Positions 44,601 through 54,745 of a stretch of 64,000 nucleotides of DNA are shown piece by piece. The position numbers and the translations under genes were made by a program. Each line of letters begins with the position of its first letter. The first letter of the stretch is position 1. Source of the stretch: Owenia fusiformis (Eukaryota; Annelida; Polychaeta; Sabellida; Oweniidae); the NCBI GenBank assembly GCA_903813345.2, contig CAIIXF020000008.1, positions 4,099,341 through 4,163,340 on the forward strand. Direction: 5' to 3'. The notes under the pieces are model-generated. The model searched no databases. It worked only from the letters and a program-made list of their open reading frames with translations, and was not told the origin of the DNA.

Positions 44601-45247
44601 TCAACACAGTAATTCTAGGGGTGCCTTTCGAGGGGGTCACCTGATATGAAAGCCCCTTTTACACCGGTTTGGTCTTAGTACAACAGACTGAGCATGATAC
44701 CACTTCTTTGTAGTTTACTACAACAAGCCAGATAAGCACTCTCGTTCATAGCGTGTGCAAGTCTTTGATCAAGTTCTTACTTACTTTTTAGTTTCGTACA
44801 CTTGATATCCCCGCCTTCATAACAGGTACACGTGTTACATTTGTCGTAGGGACTGATCCAAGGTTCGTCAGTCACTTTACGTAAAGTGCCATCAATATCA
44901 ACACACGTTGCGTCCTTGCAACACACACTAAACCTGCGTTTTTTGTCTACGTTACATGTGTAACCCACGGGGCAGGATTGTGCTTTCCTTCCTTTACAAG
45001 CCAGGGGAACGTATGGGTCCGTGCTCATGAACGGAGTACAGTCCTTAGGCAGAGTGTACTGACAGCAGGCGTAAAGCTCCGAACTGGATCTACTACATTT
45101 ATACGTGTTCGGACATTTCCGAATCTCGCACGTTTTATTAATATATTTTAAATTTCCATTTTTGCATCGTGTTCTGCTATCCTCTTTTGAAATAGCTAAT
45201 CCAACGAGCCAAGCCGTTGTCATGAGACATATAGTATAGCGATCCAT
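35699..45247 (-). CDS. Secreted trypsin-like serine protease with Cys-rich/VWC-like and TSP1-like modules, 4 exons, 578 aa
   Basis: An extracellular endopeptidase. Exons 45247-44785, 40502-40350, 39164-38417 and 36071-35699 join in phase with GT-AG junctions. A signal peptide ([20 protein letters not shown]) precedes Cys-rich segments (about 29-110). Two VWC-like modules follow: [16 protein letters not shown] (about 137-152) and [14 protein letters not shown] (about 183-196). A TSP1-like linker (214-262) comes next. The activation site is R277|IIGG. The triad is H316 (LTAAHC), D366 (NDIAVL) and S462 (GDSGGP). D456, six residues before the Ser, predicts cleavage after Arg/Lys. A C-terminal TSP1-like module ([12 protein letters not shown], about 512-578) closes the protein. 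The start is the ATG at 45247; the open frame extends two codons further without ATG. No inactivating change was seen. Its substrate is unknown. The large introns hold transposons and a tandem repeat. Confidence 0.93.
36072..36680. other. Protease intron, AT-rich
   Basis: No gene recognised. The sequence around 36225-36420 has MITE-like features (short inverted AT-rich motifs and ttgattggtcaaata), but I could not define the ends. Confidence 0.35.
36683..37526 (-). mobile_element. Tc1/mariner-type remnant with nested GC-rich element
   Basis: The left end is TA then CAGGGTGGTCCAAAAAAATG. The matching right end (gtgtcccatttcttttggac) is interrupted at 37216 and resumes as accctgTA at 37521-37528. 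On the minus strand near 37003-36904, a frame reads [19 protein letters not shown]...[11 protein letters not shown], which is like the C-terminus of mariner transposases (family knowledge). The rest of the transposase is missing. Confidence 0.75.
37217..37519. mobile_element. hAT-like GC-rich MITE nested in the mariner end
   Basis: Ends cAGGGGCGGATCTGGG and CCATATCCGCCAGTG are inverted relatives of the CAGTGGCGGATC termini common in hAT elements. It holds long G and C runs and ttgggcc palindromes. The flanking duplication is not clean. It displaces the last ~12 bp of the surrounding mariner-type element. Confidence 0.65.
37528..38416. other. Protease intron with a tRNA-like B box
   Basis: No gene seen. 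At 38343-38380 the minus strand reads gaggtctcaggttcgattcc, a Pol III B-box-like sequence. It is probably a SINE or tRNA-pseudogene fragment; the A box is not clear. Confidence 0.4.
39165..39737. other. Protease intron 2, left part
   Basis: AT-rich, with no gene or clear repeat identified. Confidence 0.35.
39738..40085. repeat. 86-bp tandem repeat, 4 copies, in a protease intron
   Basis: The unit contains tcctagatactctagatatc, gtggggaaagaggagg and aatacctcaaaattaa. Equivalent points fall at 39761, 39847, 39933 and 40019, which gives an exact 86-bp period with few substitutions. Confidence 0.92.
40503..42031. other. Protease intron 1, proximal part
   Basis: AT-rich, with no recognisable gene. 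Several open frames under 60 codons were ignored. Confidence 0.4.
42032..43111 (-). mobile_element. 1.08-kb Tc1/mariner-type element with intact ends
   Basis: Near-perfect inverted ends (CGAGGGGTGATTCAAAAGTA continuing for ~40 bp) are flanked by TA (42030-42031 and 43112-43113). It encodes the N-terminal DNA-binding half of a mariner-type transposase. The catalytic DDD/DDE half is missing, so it is an internal deletion derivative that could move only in trans. Confidence 0.92.
42238..42669 (-). pseudogene. Mariner-type transposase, DNA-binding half only, 143 aa
   Basis: From ATG at 42669: [20 protein letters not shown], then [29 protein letters not shown] and [20 protein letters not shown]. 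This is the double helix-turn-helix plus linker (HTH_48-like then a second HTH) of mariner transposases. Homology stops after [11 protein letters not shown], and a short unrelated tail runs to the stop. All catalytic residues are absent. Such a fragment could bind termini without cutting them, but expression is unknown. Confidence 0.8.
43112..43800. other. Protease intron 1, between two transposons
   Basis: AT-rich, with no gene recognised on either strand. Confidence 0.35.
43805..44524. mobile_element. 720-bp TTAA-flanked MITE (piggyBac-like)
   Basis: Ends AGGCCCCACGTGAAGTTT (left) and the inverted AGGCCCCGTGTAAAGTTT (right) are flanked by TTAA (43801-43804 and 44525-44528). TTAA duplication is typical of piggyBac, although the terminal AGG differs from the usual CCC start. 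No coding sequence. Confidence 0.65.
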
Positions 45248-45771
45248 AATCAACTTATGATCAAGTCATTATCTTATAGCAGTGCCTATATCCTCTTTTG
45301 TACACGGTCACCATAGAAAAGAACGCCTTACGAACGCATCCTGTTTTTAAAAAGAGTATCATACATACAACGTATTAATATGTGTTTAGTACTTAAACTT
45401 TGACTCATAATTACACTACTTTGTATGGTATACTTATTTCTTTCCGACAAGTAATAAATGTAGTTATAAAGATATCTATTTGAATTAATATAGCGATCAT
45501 CTAATAATACAGTTATTGACACAACACAATTGCGGTCGTATGATAAATAGTATTCCTTATGTTTTTATGATAATAATTCATCATATATTTACACATTACC
45601 AATCTGAGTAGGCATCAAATGAGTTGGAAAGGATTTGTAAAAAATTACCAAATTTTTGAGATTCTAAGCAGGAGGTTCCGCGAATTTAAAACCCTTCCTC
45701 TCTTGTTGCTTTTTTTATTTATTTATATATTATAAAAAAAATGTTGCACCAACCAACCCATTCCCGTTCAA
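45248..45771. other. Upstream region of the protease gene
   Basis: AT-rich, and no promoter motif stands out. It would contain the protease promoter, as the gene runs leftward from 45247. Confidence 0.35.
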
Positions 45772-46790
45772 CTAGAAATCGGCAACTCCATGGAGTAGCA
45801 AATCCCAACGAACATTTTATTCTTGATTCTGTATATATCAAAATGTAACATGCAGACAATAAAATACAGGAATTGGAGATATTTAGATATAATTTCCACC
45901 AATTTAAGCATTGAGTGACCATTGAGGAGTTTCAAAGGCTCAAATCATTGTCTTTTGAGATCTTATGTAATGTAACTTTGACGAGATCTCTTAACTATCA
46001 TCGTCGGTTCCCACGCTCAATCACTACGTTCTAGGATAGGTCCGAAGCTTGATGAAGCAAGATGCTTAACTATAGCGAATTCCCACTTTAGGCATTCATT
46101 TTGAATTTTCTTAGGCGCGAATCAGAAAAGCAATTCCATAATTGTGATCTACTTTAAAGTTCCTACAATTTGAGTAAAATATAGCCATCACTGGTACTCA
46201 CCTAGTTGACGATACGTCAGCGTAACAAGATGGAAGAATTTCCGGGCTTCGTTTTCGGCAAGATATTTTTATTTCTCGATTCTACACCACTTATAAGTTG
46301 TGGACAATAATTTGGCTCAAAGTTAAGGAAGATAGTCTTGTTTGAGAATATGCTGGCGGTTCTATGTTTGGTATATTAACGAAGACGCATTTCACATATT
46401 AGTTCCTCGCTTTTGTTACGTTGACGATCTTCATGCATATTGCCAATGTGACCATATTCATTCAAGTTTTGTTACAAAAATTCGTGGCCATTTTGAAATT
46501 TAGCAACCATCTTGAAAATGTCTTTCTTTGTCCTATCATCATATAAAATTTGAACCAAATCCGTCAACTAGTATTTGAGTTATTAAAGATTACATTTTCA
46601 AGAAAAATTCATGGCAGCTATTTTGAATTGAGCAGCCATAATGAAAATTCCTAAAAACCAATAAGACGTAAGCCTATAAAATTTGTATCGAATCCGTCAA
46701 ACGGTATTTGAGTTATCGCCCGGACAGATGAACGAACGAATTGACGGACGGCTTTCCTCTATCCCCTTCGAACTTTGTTCGGTGGGATAA
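45772..46790 (-). mobile_element. Helitron/Helentron-like non-autonomous copy 2
   Basis: Read on the minus strand it starts after A with TTATCCCACCGAACAAAGTT, then gtccgtc tract and 'gataactcaaataccgtttg'. It contains degenerate ~140-bp units with 'ggttcaaattttatatgatg' and 'aagatggttgctaaattt'. It ends with a hairpin, actccatggagt, and CTAG before a T. It is the longest of the three copies. Confidence 0.7.
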
Positions 46791-47701
46791 TAATTCGTTC
46801 TTGGAAATAGATATTGTATATTGTATTCAGAATATCATTTTAATCTACTCGGTGATATTGATATATGCACTCGTTCGCTTTGCTCTCTCGTGCAGATATC
46901 AATATCACCTCGTAGATAAAAATGATATTCCTCAAAATCGTAGGATATCCTATAAATATCTGACGTTTGCAACAACGAAAGTAAACCCTTACTTCTAGAG
47001 AGATTACTTAACGGAATGATCCAGTAATATTTCTCGGCGATAAATTATTTTTCGTAAAAATATTAAGAAATCTAATTTTTCATTTCAAACTCTCCCATGG
47101 TCAAACTGAGCATTCTATTGCACATATGGGCATGCATTGCATAAACATTTAAGTTCCAAATATATATTTTAGAATTTAAACTACATTTCTATATTAGTCA
47201 AACCCTCTCTAAAATATGACACTGTACTAAAATTAAATTGTATTAATATATAGGGTAAAACAACTCAGACAAATGTCTAGACTGAGTAACATATAATTTG
47301 TGGGAGAAATGAAGTATTATTTTAACAAAGAAACAATTGGTTATGCGATCTATCGACAATGAGAGGTCTTGTCCACGAAAATAAGCAAGAGAATAACTCG
47401 AGACAGTCAAAGTTATGATAAACTAATGATGTTTTTATAACTTGATAATATGTCAATATGCCTAGAGCGTTTCACAAGTGTCAACGCGTCTGACCAATAC
47501 TTAGTCAAAATACTTCAGAAACTCAATTTTAAATGAGGTATTAGGGTTTCTTAAGGTCTAATCATTTTTTTTGAAAAAAATATCCCATTTCAATAACAAT
47601 TTCAATATATCCTTTATAAGACCAAAACTTTCTGTTTGAACTGTCACAAATATTTATTCCTTTTCTATGATCCGGAAAGTCAGCAAAATGTTCAGTCAAT
47701 G
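46791..47701. other. Intergenic stretch between protease and C1D
   Basis: No gene seen. At 46840-46960 a gatattgatat...atatcaatatc inverted pair and the motif aaatcgtaggatatcctata occur; the latter recurs at 33828. This is probably an old dispersed repeat. Confidence 0.4.
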
Positions 47702-50700
47702 CTACCTATTCTTTTTGCCTTTCTTTTTAGACTTTTTATCTCTATTTGAACTGTCTTTGTAAGTGTCTCTGGTGTTGGTTGTGTCATTGGTGGCAGTGTT
47801 TTTAAAATGTGTATGTGTCACTTTTTGGCGTTTAGTCTGAGAGCCATCTGGTGTGTTACTTGTGGAGGGTTCCTCTGAAAAAAGCAAGAATATCGAGTTA
47901 AGTTTCATGAGTCTGTTTTTCTTATCTGACGACTCCTAATGCACTAACAAATGCTATCTTAGATAATTCAAAATGTTCTTCCATTGATTTATTCTCAGCT
48001 TAATGCACAATTTTCCCCCACCCCTTTTGATACACAGTTGGCCAAAGCATCCCAAATCCCATGATCAAATAGATGTAAAGGGATTTTAGAAATAGGTGTA
48101 AAAAGATTTTCAAATGGGAGCAAATAGATTTTCAAATACTCAGTTGGGTGCAGTCCTTGTTGCATCAAAGCAGAGGAAATCATTGTGTAAGACTTTTCTA
48201 GATTGGTTTCAGATTTTTGAACATCCTGGTGGGAAAAAGATGGGATTACATGATTTTTTATTTTGAGATATCAAGCATTTGCATCATGAGGAAATACACT
48301 AATCAGGGCTCTCACCAGGAAATATTTAGGATGTGGTGGAAACATCTTCAGCATAACCATTCAGTCATGATAAATTATATTTATGTTATATTTTATCCTT
48401 TTTACATGCTATTGTTGTATATTCAGTCAAGTTTAGACTGTGGAAACAATCATGATTTGCCAGTAGGATGTGGTCAGAGCTAAACAGAGTGTGGTGCTGC
48501 ACCACAGTCTAAAAGCCTGGCGAGAGCCCTGCTAATCATAATCTACTAGACTATATTAGCAACAAAACACATTGAAATTTAACAAGACACAAAGTGACAA
48601 TATCACACTTTGATGAACAAAATGGCCACCATATTTAATTTACCCAGCACAGTATGCCCAAAACTTGACAATAGTCTGTCCTTCTATCTGTTAAACTTCA
48701 TTGAACTGATAAGCAGTTTTCCTGGAATTTTGATGAAGATTTATGTGGCGCATGCCCACCTAGTCGCACAAGATGACAATATAGAACTTTTTCAAAGTAT
48801 AGTAAAAACAAAAACAATGAGTCAAAACATATTTAAATCAAAGATGGCCAGCCAATAAACTCAATACCTTTCTGTTCTGCTTGTTTATGAGCTGCCTGCC
48901 AGAGGGCGCTCTTAACAAATCGTTTTGCAGCAGGTGCGTCAATCTTGGGTGCATTTAGCTTATCTGTCACTTCTTTTACTCTCACCATATATGCTTTCAC
49001 ACGATCCTATAATGAAATAAATATCAATGTTGCAGAGATCATTGAGCAATAGTAACAGTTGTTATTGTTCAGCAGCTATGATGAGTAACCATGTGCAGTA
49101 AGAAGGCAAGTTACTGGGAGCTCAGAAGATGTGCTCATAGGTGTGCCAGGCAATCAATGTGCCAGATATGATCAGGTATTGACTGTTTTATCACAATCTA
49201 TAGGCTTACTAATGACGAACAAGTACAGTAATATCAAGAAATCTAACTTTATTCAGATGACCACACCTGAGCAAATACACTGAAGAAAATAGGTATAAAT
49301 GACTTCATAATACTTCCAGAAATATAATAGTTTTAATAATAAAAATATCCGATTAAGTATTTTATCTCTTTGACAAGGTCTCAACGGATTTTCACAAGGA
49401 CGACACTGCATGGTACTTACAATTTGTGGTAAATGTAAAGAGACATAGACATAGATCTACTCACCAGTTCTCTTTTGATACCATGTTCTTTTGGATTTAC
49501 ACCCAGAGTGTTCAAGTACACTGAAATAAATTTAAACTACATAACTTTAAAATTACATAAATGCATAATTTAAAGTAAACAACATTAGAAGAGCACACTG
49601 CAAAGAAATAACATTTTATGAAAGAAAGTGGTGCCCTCTTTACAATAATTTATGCCTTATTACATTATATTCATAAATTTGCTATTTGTTTTTATAGATG
49701 GCACCGAATTAAGTATAAAATGAGCTCCATATCAGTTATATTGTTTCATCTGAGATCAAGTCATTTATATCAGCAGCCAAAAAGTCATTCATCTTACAAG
49801 AAAATTCAAAAGTATGACCTTTTAACTCTACTTCTCCGTGCCCATCTTCAAGTTCATAATGGTGTTAAACATGTTAAAGACAACTTGAGCATGTTTATGT
49901 TGCAAAGCAGTGAAAACGTAACTCTCTCAAACCAAAAATATAAGCAATCAAAGAATCACAATGCAAAATTATATGGAAAATACATTTTGCATCTTAAATA
50001 TTAATGTTTTGCACTGTGCTCCTCACCCACTGCTTATTACCTATAGTATTTAGAGTTGATAGACAAACATTTTATAAGTTTATAAGTAAAATACTGTTAG
50101 TAGGCATTTTTGCCTGTTAACTGATCAGTAGGCTAGATGGTAACAGTGATTGTCTATTCTTGAATATGTTGACATTTTCTGCTCTTACTTAATAATTTAA
50201 TTTAATCAGAGACATCATTCTGGTGCTTTCTTCTCTTTTTAGACATCTTTATTTGGCTATCGCTAATAGACTTGAAAAAATGGTGAAGCAATTTTCCAGA
50301 TTGCGCATGTTTTATATGTCTCTGTTTTAATACATCATACAATTTGTTAATTTACTTAAATGTTTCAATTATGTCTCCTCTGTGTATATTATAGGCTAGA
50401 GTTGTTAAGTCAAGAGATCTGAGCCTTTATGGAAATGCCAGTTCTCTCAGAGATGGAGATGATGTCCATTGAAAAGGAGATTAATTGATTTGTGATCCCA
50501 GACTTTCTTTTGTATATTCTTTTGATTATTTCCACTGTTTGATTAGCCTTGTTCACTATTTTGCTGACTTATTATCCACAGTGTCTTCAGTTTGGAGAGT
50601 AGGCACTGGAAACCAAGTCATGGTAAGATAGTTAACCCCCCCCCCCTCTCTTATATTCTCTATATTGAAACAAAGAGAATATAATAGTGAGGGGGTGACT

Positions 50701-52384
50701 TACGCCCCATAGATCAAGTTGAATGCTTTCACAAAATTTATGTGTTGTATATGCATGTTCAGTGCCCCTTCTTGCATCAATTGTCTTAGACCAGTTTTCC
50801 ACCAAGGCCCATAACTTAGTAGAGCAGGATGTACTGGAAAGCCAGGAAACCACACTTTGTGGTTGTAAGTAGCTTGTTCTTACTCAAGTCTCTAGCCAAT
50901 TCTTGGCTAGAAGTAATTCTATCTGTCTGGAACACCAGGAACCATTGTAAAATTTCTAGTCAGGGTTCAATAAATTTAAGTAATATTCTAAACACTGTCA
51001 TGTTAATATTTCATGAATCGAAATGGAACTGGCTGGGTTCCTTGGTGATATTACATGATTTCGTCAGGATTTCGTCTGAAATTAAAACAAACGGCTCCAA
51101 GAAAAATGGTGATATTAAAAATCTGGACGAAATGTCGTTAACGTCTGACATTAATAACTGGCTGTAAATTCAAAGTTAGCGATCCAGAAGATGTGAACTT
51201 ATACTAATTTGGGAATTTTTGGTGAGGTAAGACCAAAACTCGCAATTCAAATTGTGATGTGGTATGGCGTTACTCACTTCGAGAGCCATGTTAGATTTTG
51301 AAACTTATGGCTCTCCAACGGCGCACTTGGACAGCTGAATAATAGTGACCTTTGAAACACGAATTAAGTCGATCCGCGGCTTACTTTTGTTCCCTAACTA
51401 TGTCATACATCATTATCATCCTTCCGTGCAAGTATTGGAGGGCTGAAGTACTTCCTTTTCGATCAAGACTTGTAATTGTTAGTCGAGTGAATGTTTTTCT
51501 GCCAAATTCCAATATGGCGTTTTCTGCTCGGACATTTTCATCAATCTCTGGAGGTTGTCCGAACCTGACTCATTCTCAAAATTCATTTTGTTTGTTGCGT
51601 ATCTCGCTCCTAGCAGACCGCCATATTGGAAATGGGTCGAAAAAACATTCACTCGATGAACAATTTACAAGTCTTGATCGAAAAAGAAGTATTTCAGCGC
51701 TCCAATACTTGCACTGATTGATGATACTGATGTAAAATACAGTTAGAGACCAAAGGAAATTTTTATTCATGTTTTAAAGGTCACTATTATTCAGCTGTTC
51801 AAGTGCGCCTTGGGAAAGCTATTATATCAAAATCCACATAGCTTTCGCAGGAAGTAAGTATGGCGAACATTTGTTTTCAAATTTTATGATTACGACATGA
51901 CCCATATACAGCGACATGATTCACATCCGGCAGAGTAAAAATATGCAGGGATTTATCTTTGGATGAAGGCCACGATGCAGGTGTTTGGCAGATGTGGGCA
52001 ATTTTCACTGCTTAGGAAAAGTACATAGATGTAATCATTTGGAAAAATTTAATTATACTTACTCCAGAATAAAGCATTGATGGAGTAGGCTGCAGTCAGA
52101 TCCAATTTAGCACTGTCTAAGGCCGACAGCTGAAACAGAAAATTATTTTCAAAAGATGTAAACAAACCAAAAACCCGGAAGTAAATCTCATAATCAATCA
52201 TAATTTCATACAACAAGTACGAACGCTGTTCTTGGTACACTACCTCTGATTGTATTTCATTCAATGGACGAGATATCAGAGTATTTAATGTAGCCTCTAC
52301 TTTATTCAAAGAATCGTGAAAAGATGTTAATCTGTCTTGTATTTCACTGGGAAATTCATCCACGTTTTCGTCGAGCGCATCCAT
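47702..52384 (-). CDS. C1D: C1D nuclear nucleic-acid-binding / exosome cofactor, 5 exons, 191 aa
   Basis: C1D (yeast Rrp47/Lrp1) binds RNA and DNA, recruits the nuclear exosome ribonuclease Rrp6/EXOSC10 and supports rRNA processing. Exons 52384-52244, 52129-52063, 49520-49465, 49006-48868 and 47874-47702 join in phase with GT-AG junctions into 192 codons. The Sas10/Utp3/C1D domain spans about residues 10-105. Signatures are LDSAKLDLTAAYSINALFWM, YLNTLGVNPKEHGIKREL, RVKAYMVRVKEVTDK and AAKRFVKSALW. The tail (about 135-191) is longer than in vertebrate C1D (141 aa in human). It is rich in T/N/S, then strongly basic, ending KKSKKKGKKNR. The ATG at 52384 opens the conserved N-terminus. Confidence 0.96.
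48304..48531. mobile_element. 228-bp MITE with CAGGGCTCTC ends and 5-bp TSD
   Basis: Left CAGGGCTCTCACCAGG and right CCTGGCGAGAGCCCTG are inverted with one mismatch. They are flanked by CTAAT (48299-48303 and 48532-48536). Located in the last C1D intron. No coding potential. The superfamily is unclear because the duplication is 5 bp and hAT elements make 8 bp. Confidence 0.75.
49521..50379. other. C1D intron 2, no gene accepted
   Basis: A 128-codon plus-strand open frame at 49618-50004 has no recognisable domain and AT-driven composition, so I do not call it a gene. No repeats were defined. Confidence 0.45.
50380..50850 (-). pseudogene. Degenerate LINE reverse-transcriptase fragment in C1D intron
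   Basis: Pieces match the LINE at 53486-54720 on the same strand. STKLWALVENWSKTID parallels its TLLAMLENWSKIID. The motif ataggctagagttgttaagt parallels ataggctagggttgttagat, and gattagccttgttcactatt parallels ggttggctttgttcactatt. Frameshifts and deletions break the frame. Confidence 0.7.
50851..51310. other. C1D intron 2, right part
   Basis: No gene or defined repeat found between the LINE fragment and the MITE. Confidence 0.35.
51311..51816. mobile_element. ~0.5-kb palindromic MITE in C1D intron
   Basis: Inverted arms: ggcgcacttggacagctgaa...taatagtgacctttgaaac on the left and its relative gttttaaaggtcactattat...tcagctgttcaagtgcgcc on the right. Further inner inverted blocks include gcaagtattgga and gatcaagacttgtaa. 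The frames through it are incidental. Exact ends and target duplication are not resolved. Confidence 0.7.
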
Positions 52385-53360
52385 CTTGAAATCCCCCGGA
52401 TAAAGAACACACAATTCGATGACGTATTACACAAGCAGATTTGGTGAGTGCCACGAAGTTTCACGTTTTTACTTGTTTTTCAAGCCATTTGTCGGTATTT
52501 ATATGTATTATATTTTCCGAATACATAAATTCACATTCATTTATACATTTCTATTATTTTTAGTGGGCAATTAGCCTTTCAATGACGGCAAACTTGAAAC
52601 ATATGACTGCTTGAAATTTTTTTGGATTTTTCCACGGACATCTAATACGTTCTTCGAACTGCCCTGGAACTATATCTATACCAGGACTGGCATCCAGATC
52701 CAAGTATTTTTTAGACCGCCGACTCTCGTTGGGCTATTTATCCCTATTGACTCAGTTGTTCATATAAATTTACGTACCTTAGATGCTTTGTAATCGACGT
52801 AGATAGAAAATATTGTTTCCTAAAGTGTTCTGAAAAGCGATAATTATTACTAAATGTACTTTGAACAGGTCGACTGACCAAAAAGTCGGACTTCTGGCAC
52901 AAGGTCACGTGACCAAATAGAATTTGTATAGATAAAATTGATGACGTCACCGCCATCGGTGTAGGTCAGGTCAAAAGTCATCCATCTTGCCATTTGCCCG
53001 GCGTATTCTTACCAGTCGACAAAAAACGATGAAATCACGTTGAAAATAAAATATACACTTTAAAATTGAGACTGATTGAATATGACAAGACTCCATTGAA
53101 TACAGCTGTGCAATTTACAGTCACCAAGATGAGCTAATTTCGGAGAGATTCGGTGAGATTCGGGAATTAAAAAAGGTAAGCCCTTCCGGTTTCCCAACTT
53201 CAAGTATTTGAAATCCCAGAATTTCGCCAGAAACATTCTCTCTGACTGTGGATTTTTCCCCATTTTTGAACAACAAACAACACGGGAGGGGGTGCGACCC
53301 AACTCGAAATCTTCTTCAATTTTGACAAAATAAAGTACTCCATGCGATGGCTATTTCATT
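52385..53360. other. C1D upstream region and intergenic DNA
   Basis: Would contain the C1D promoter, with no TATA box evident near 52400-52450. No gene was recognised further right. Confidence 0.4.
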
Positions 53361-53369
53361 CATAAGATT

Positions 53370-54737
53370 ATAAGATTATAAGTGAATTACGATTTATAGG
53401 CATGCTTGCCTGTTAATCGATCATTGCAAGGACCTCATTGTCCTTAGATTGTTGCATAAAAAGTTAAAAAGTCAAGTTTCCCCAACTACCTATGTACATA
53501 GCCATAATCAATGTTGTGGTCTAATTTCATTGGATGATCCATCCAGTGTTTGTCTAGCCTGTTTTTGAAAGTGTTGGTATTATCAGCCCTAATTACGAAT
53601 TCAGGGAGTGCATTCCATTGTCTTATCACTCGCTGGCTGAAGGTGTTTTGTCTGTTTGTCGTTGAGCAGTGGAATTTTCTGAGCATCTGTGTGTTTGCTC
53701 TTCTTAGTGTTGGTCCTGTGTTTCTATTCTGTTGGATTGGGAATATGTCTAGGCTATTCACATCATATAAGTTGTTCATATACTTGAAAGTTTCTATTAT
53801 GTCGCCTCTAAGTCTCCTATAGGCTAGGGTTGTTAGATCTAAAGTTCTGAGCCTTTCTGGATACGATAGTTCTCTCAGGGATGGGATAATACGTGTAGCT
53901 CTTCTTTGCACATTTTCAATAAGTTCTATGTTTTTCTTGGTGAATGGATTCCAGACTGAGTTTGCAAATTCTAATTTTGGTCTTATAAGTCCATTGAAGA
54001 GAAGCTTAAAAGATTCAAGGTCCCAGTATACGTATGTCCTCTTGATCATCCCTACAGCTTGGTTGGCTTTGTTCACTATTTTACTGATGTGTTGGTTGAA
54101 ATTCAGGTTAGAGTCTATAAAGACCCCCAAGTCTCTTTCACAGGTAGAGTTGTTTAGGGGGATTTCTTCTCCTGTGTTTATGTCTTTCATATTGTAACTC
54201 ATGGCCTTGTTGGTTCTGCCTATGTGTAAAACTGAACATTTTTGTGCATTGAACTTTAGGTTCCACTTTTTGGCCCAGTCCTGGATTGAGTCAAGGTCGT
54301 GTTGGAGCATATTTCTATCTGCTGGATCCTTCACTATCCTGTATAGTTTGGTGTCGTCGGCAAATAGAGTGATATTGCTATGTTTTATTGTGTCTGGCAT
54401 GTCGTTTACGTAGAGGACATAGAGAAGCGGCCCGAGCACACTTCCCTGAGCTATACCAGAGCCTACGTGGGTCCACGGGGCTGCTTTACCATTCAGAACT
54501 ACCCTCTGTTGTCTTTCTGTTACGAAGGAGGACATCCACTTAAGAGCTTTGCCTCTTATTCCTAATGTTTTAAGCTTGGAGAGCAGGCGCTGATGGGGGA
54601 CGGAATCAAACGCTTTCGCGTAATCCATATATATTGCGTCTACAGCGCCCCCTGTGTCGATGATCTTAGACCAGTTCTCAAGCATGGCTAGTAATGTAAT
54701 GTAACTACCTGACGGCACGGAGGTATAGTGTAATGAG
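53370..54737 (-). mobile_element. 5'-truncated non-LTR retrotransposon (CR1/Jockey-like)
   Basis: Read leftward, an uninterrupted reverse transcriptase frame (53486-54720) is followed by ~115 bp of 3' UTR. The tail has short repeats (ttataatc, about 53364-53380), a 3' end style seen in CR1-clade LINEs. The endonuclease and the start of the RT are missing, as expected from 5' truncation. A degenerate relative lies at 50380-50850. Confidence 0.85.
53486..54720 (-). pseudogene. LINE reverse transcriptase, C-terminal ~410 codons, open frame
   Basis: RT copies the element's RNA at the target nick. Visible blocks are AIYMDYAKAFDSVPHQRLLS (with the first catalytic Asp), SGIAQGSVLGPLLYVLYVND, and the catalytic LFADDTKLYR (FADD box). 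These are followed by WNLKFNAQKCSVLHIGR, a thumb region, and the C-terminal KLEFANSVWNPFTKKN and IENVQRRATR blocks found downstream of RT in CR1/Jockey elements. There is no ATG at the left end; the frame is simply cut. The lack of stops over 410 codons suggests a young insertion. Confidence 0.88.
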
Positions 54738-54745
54738 CCAGCTAC

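Noticed and set aside
49618-50004. 128-codon plus-strand frame in a C1D intron
   Set aside because: No domain, signal or neighbour support. AT-biased composition and no splice or promoter evidence.
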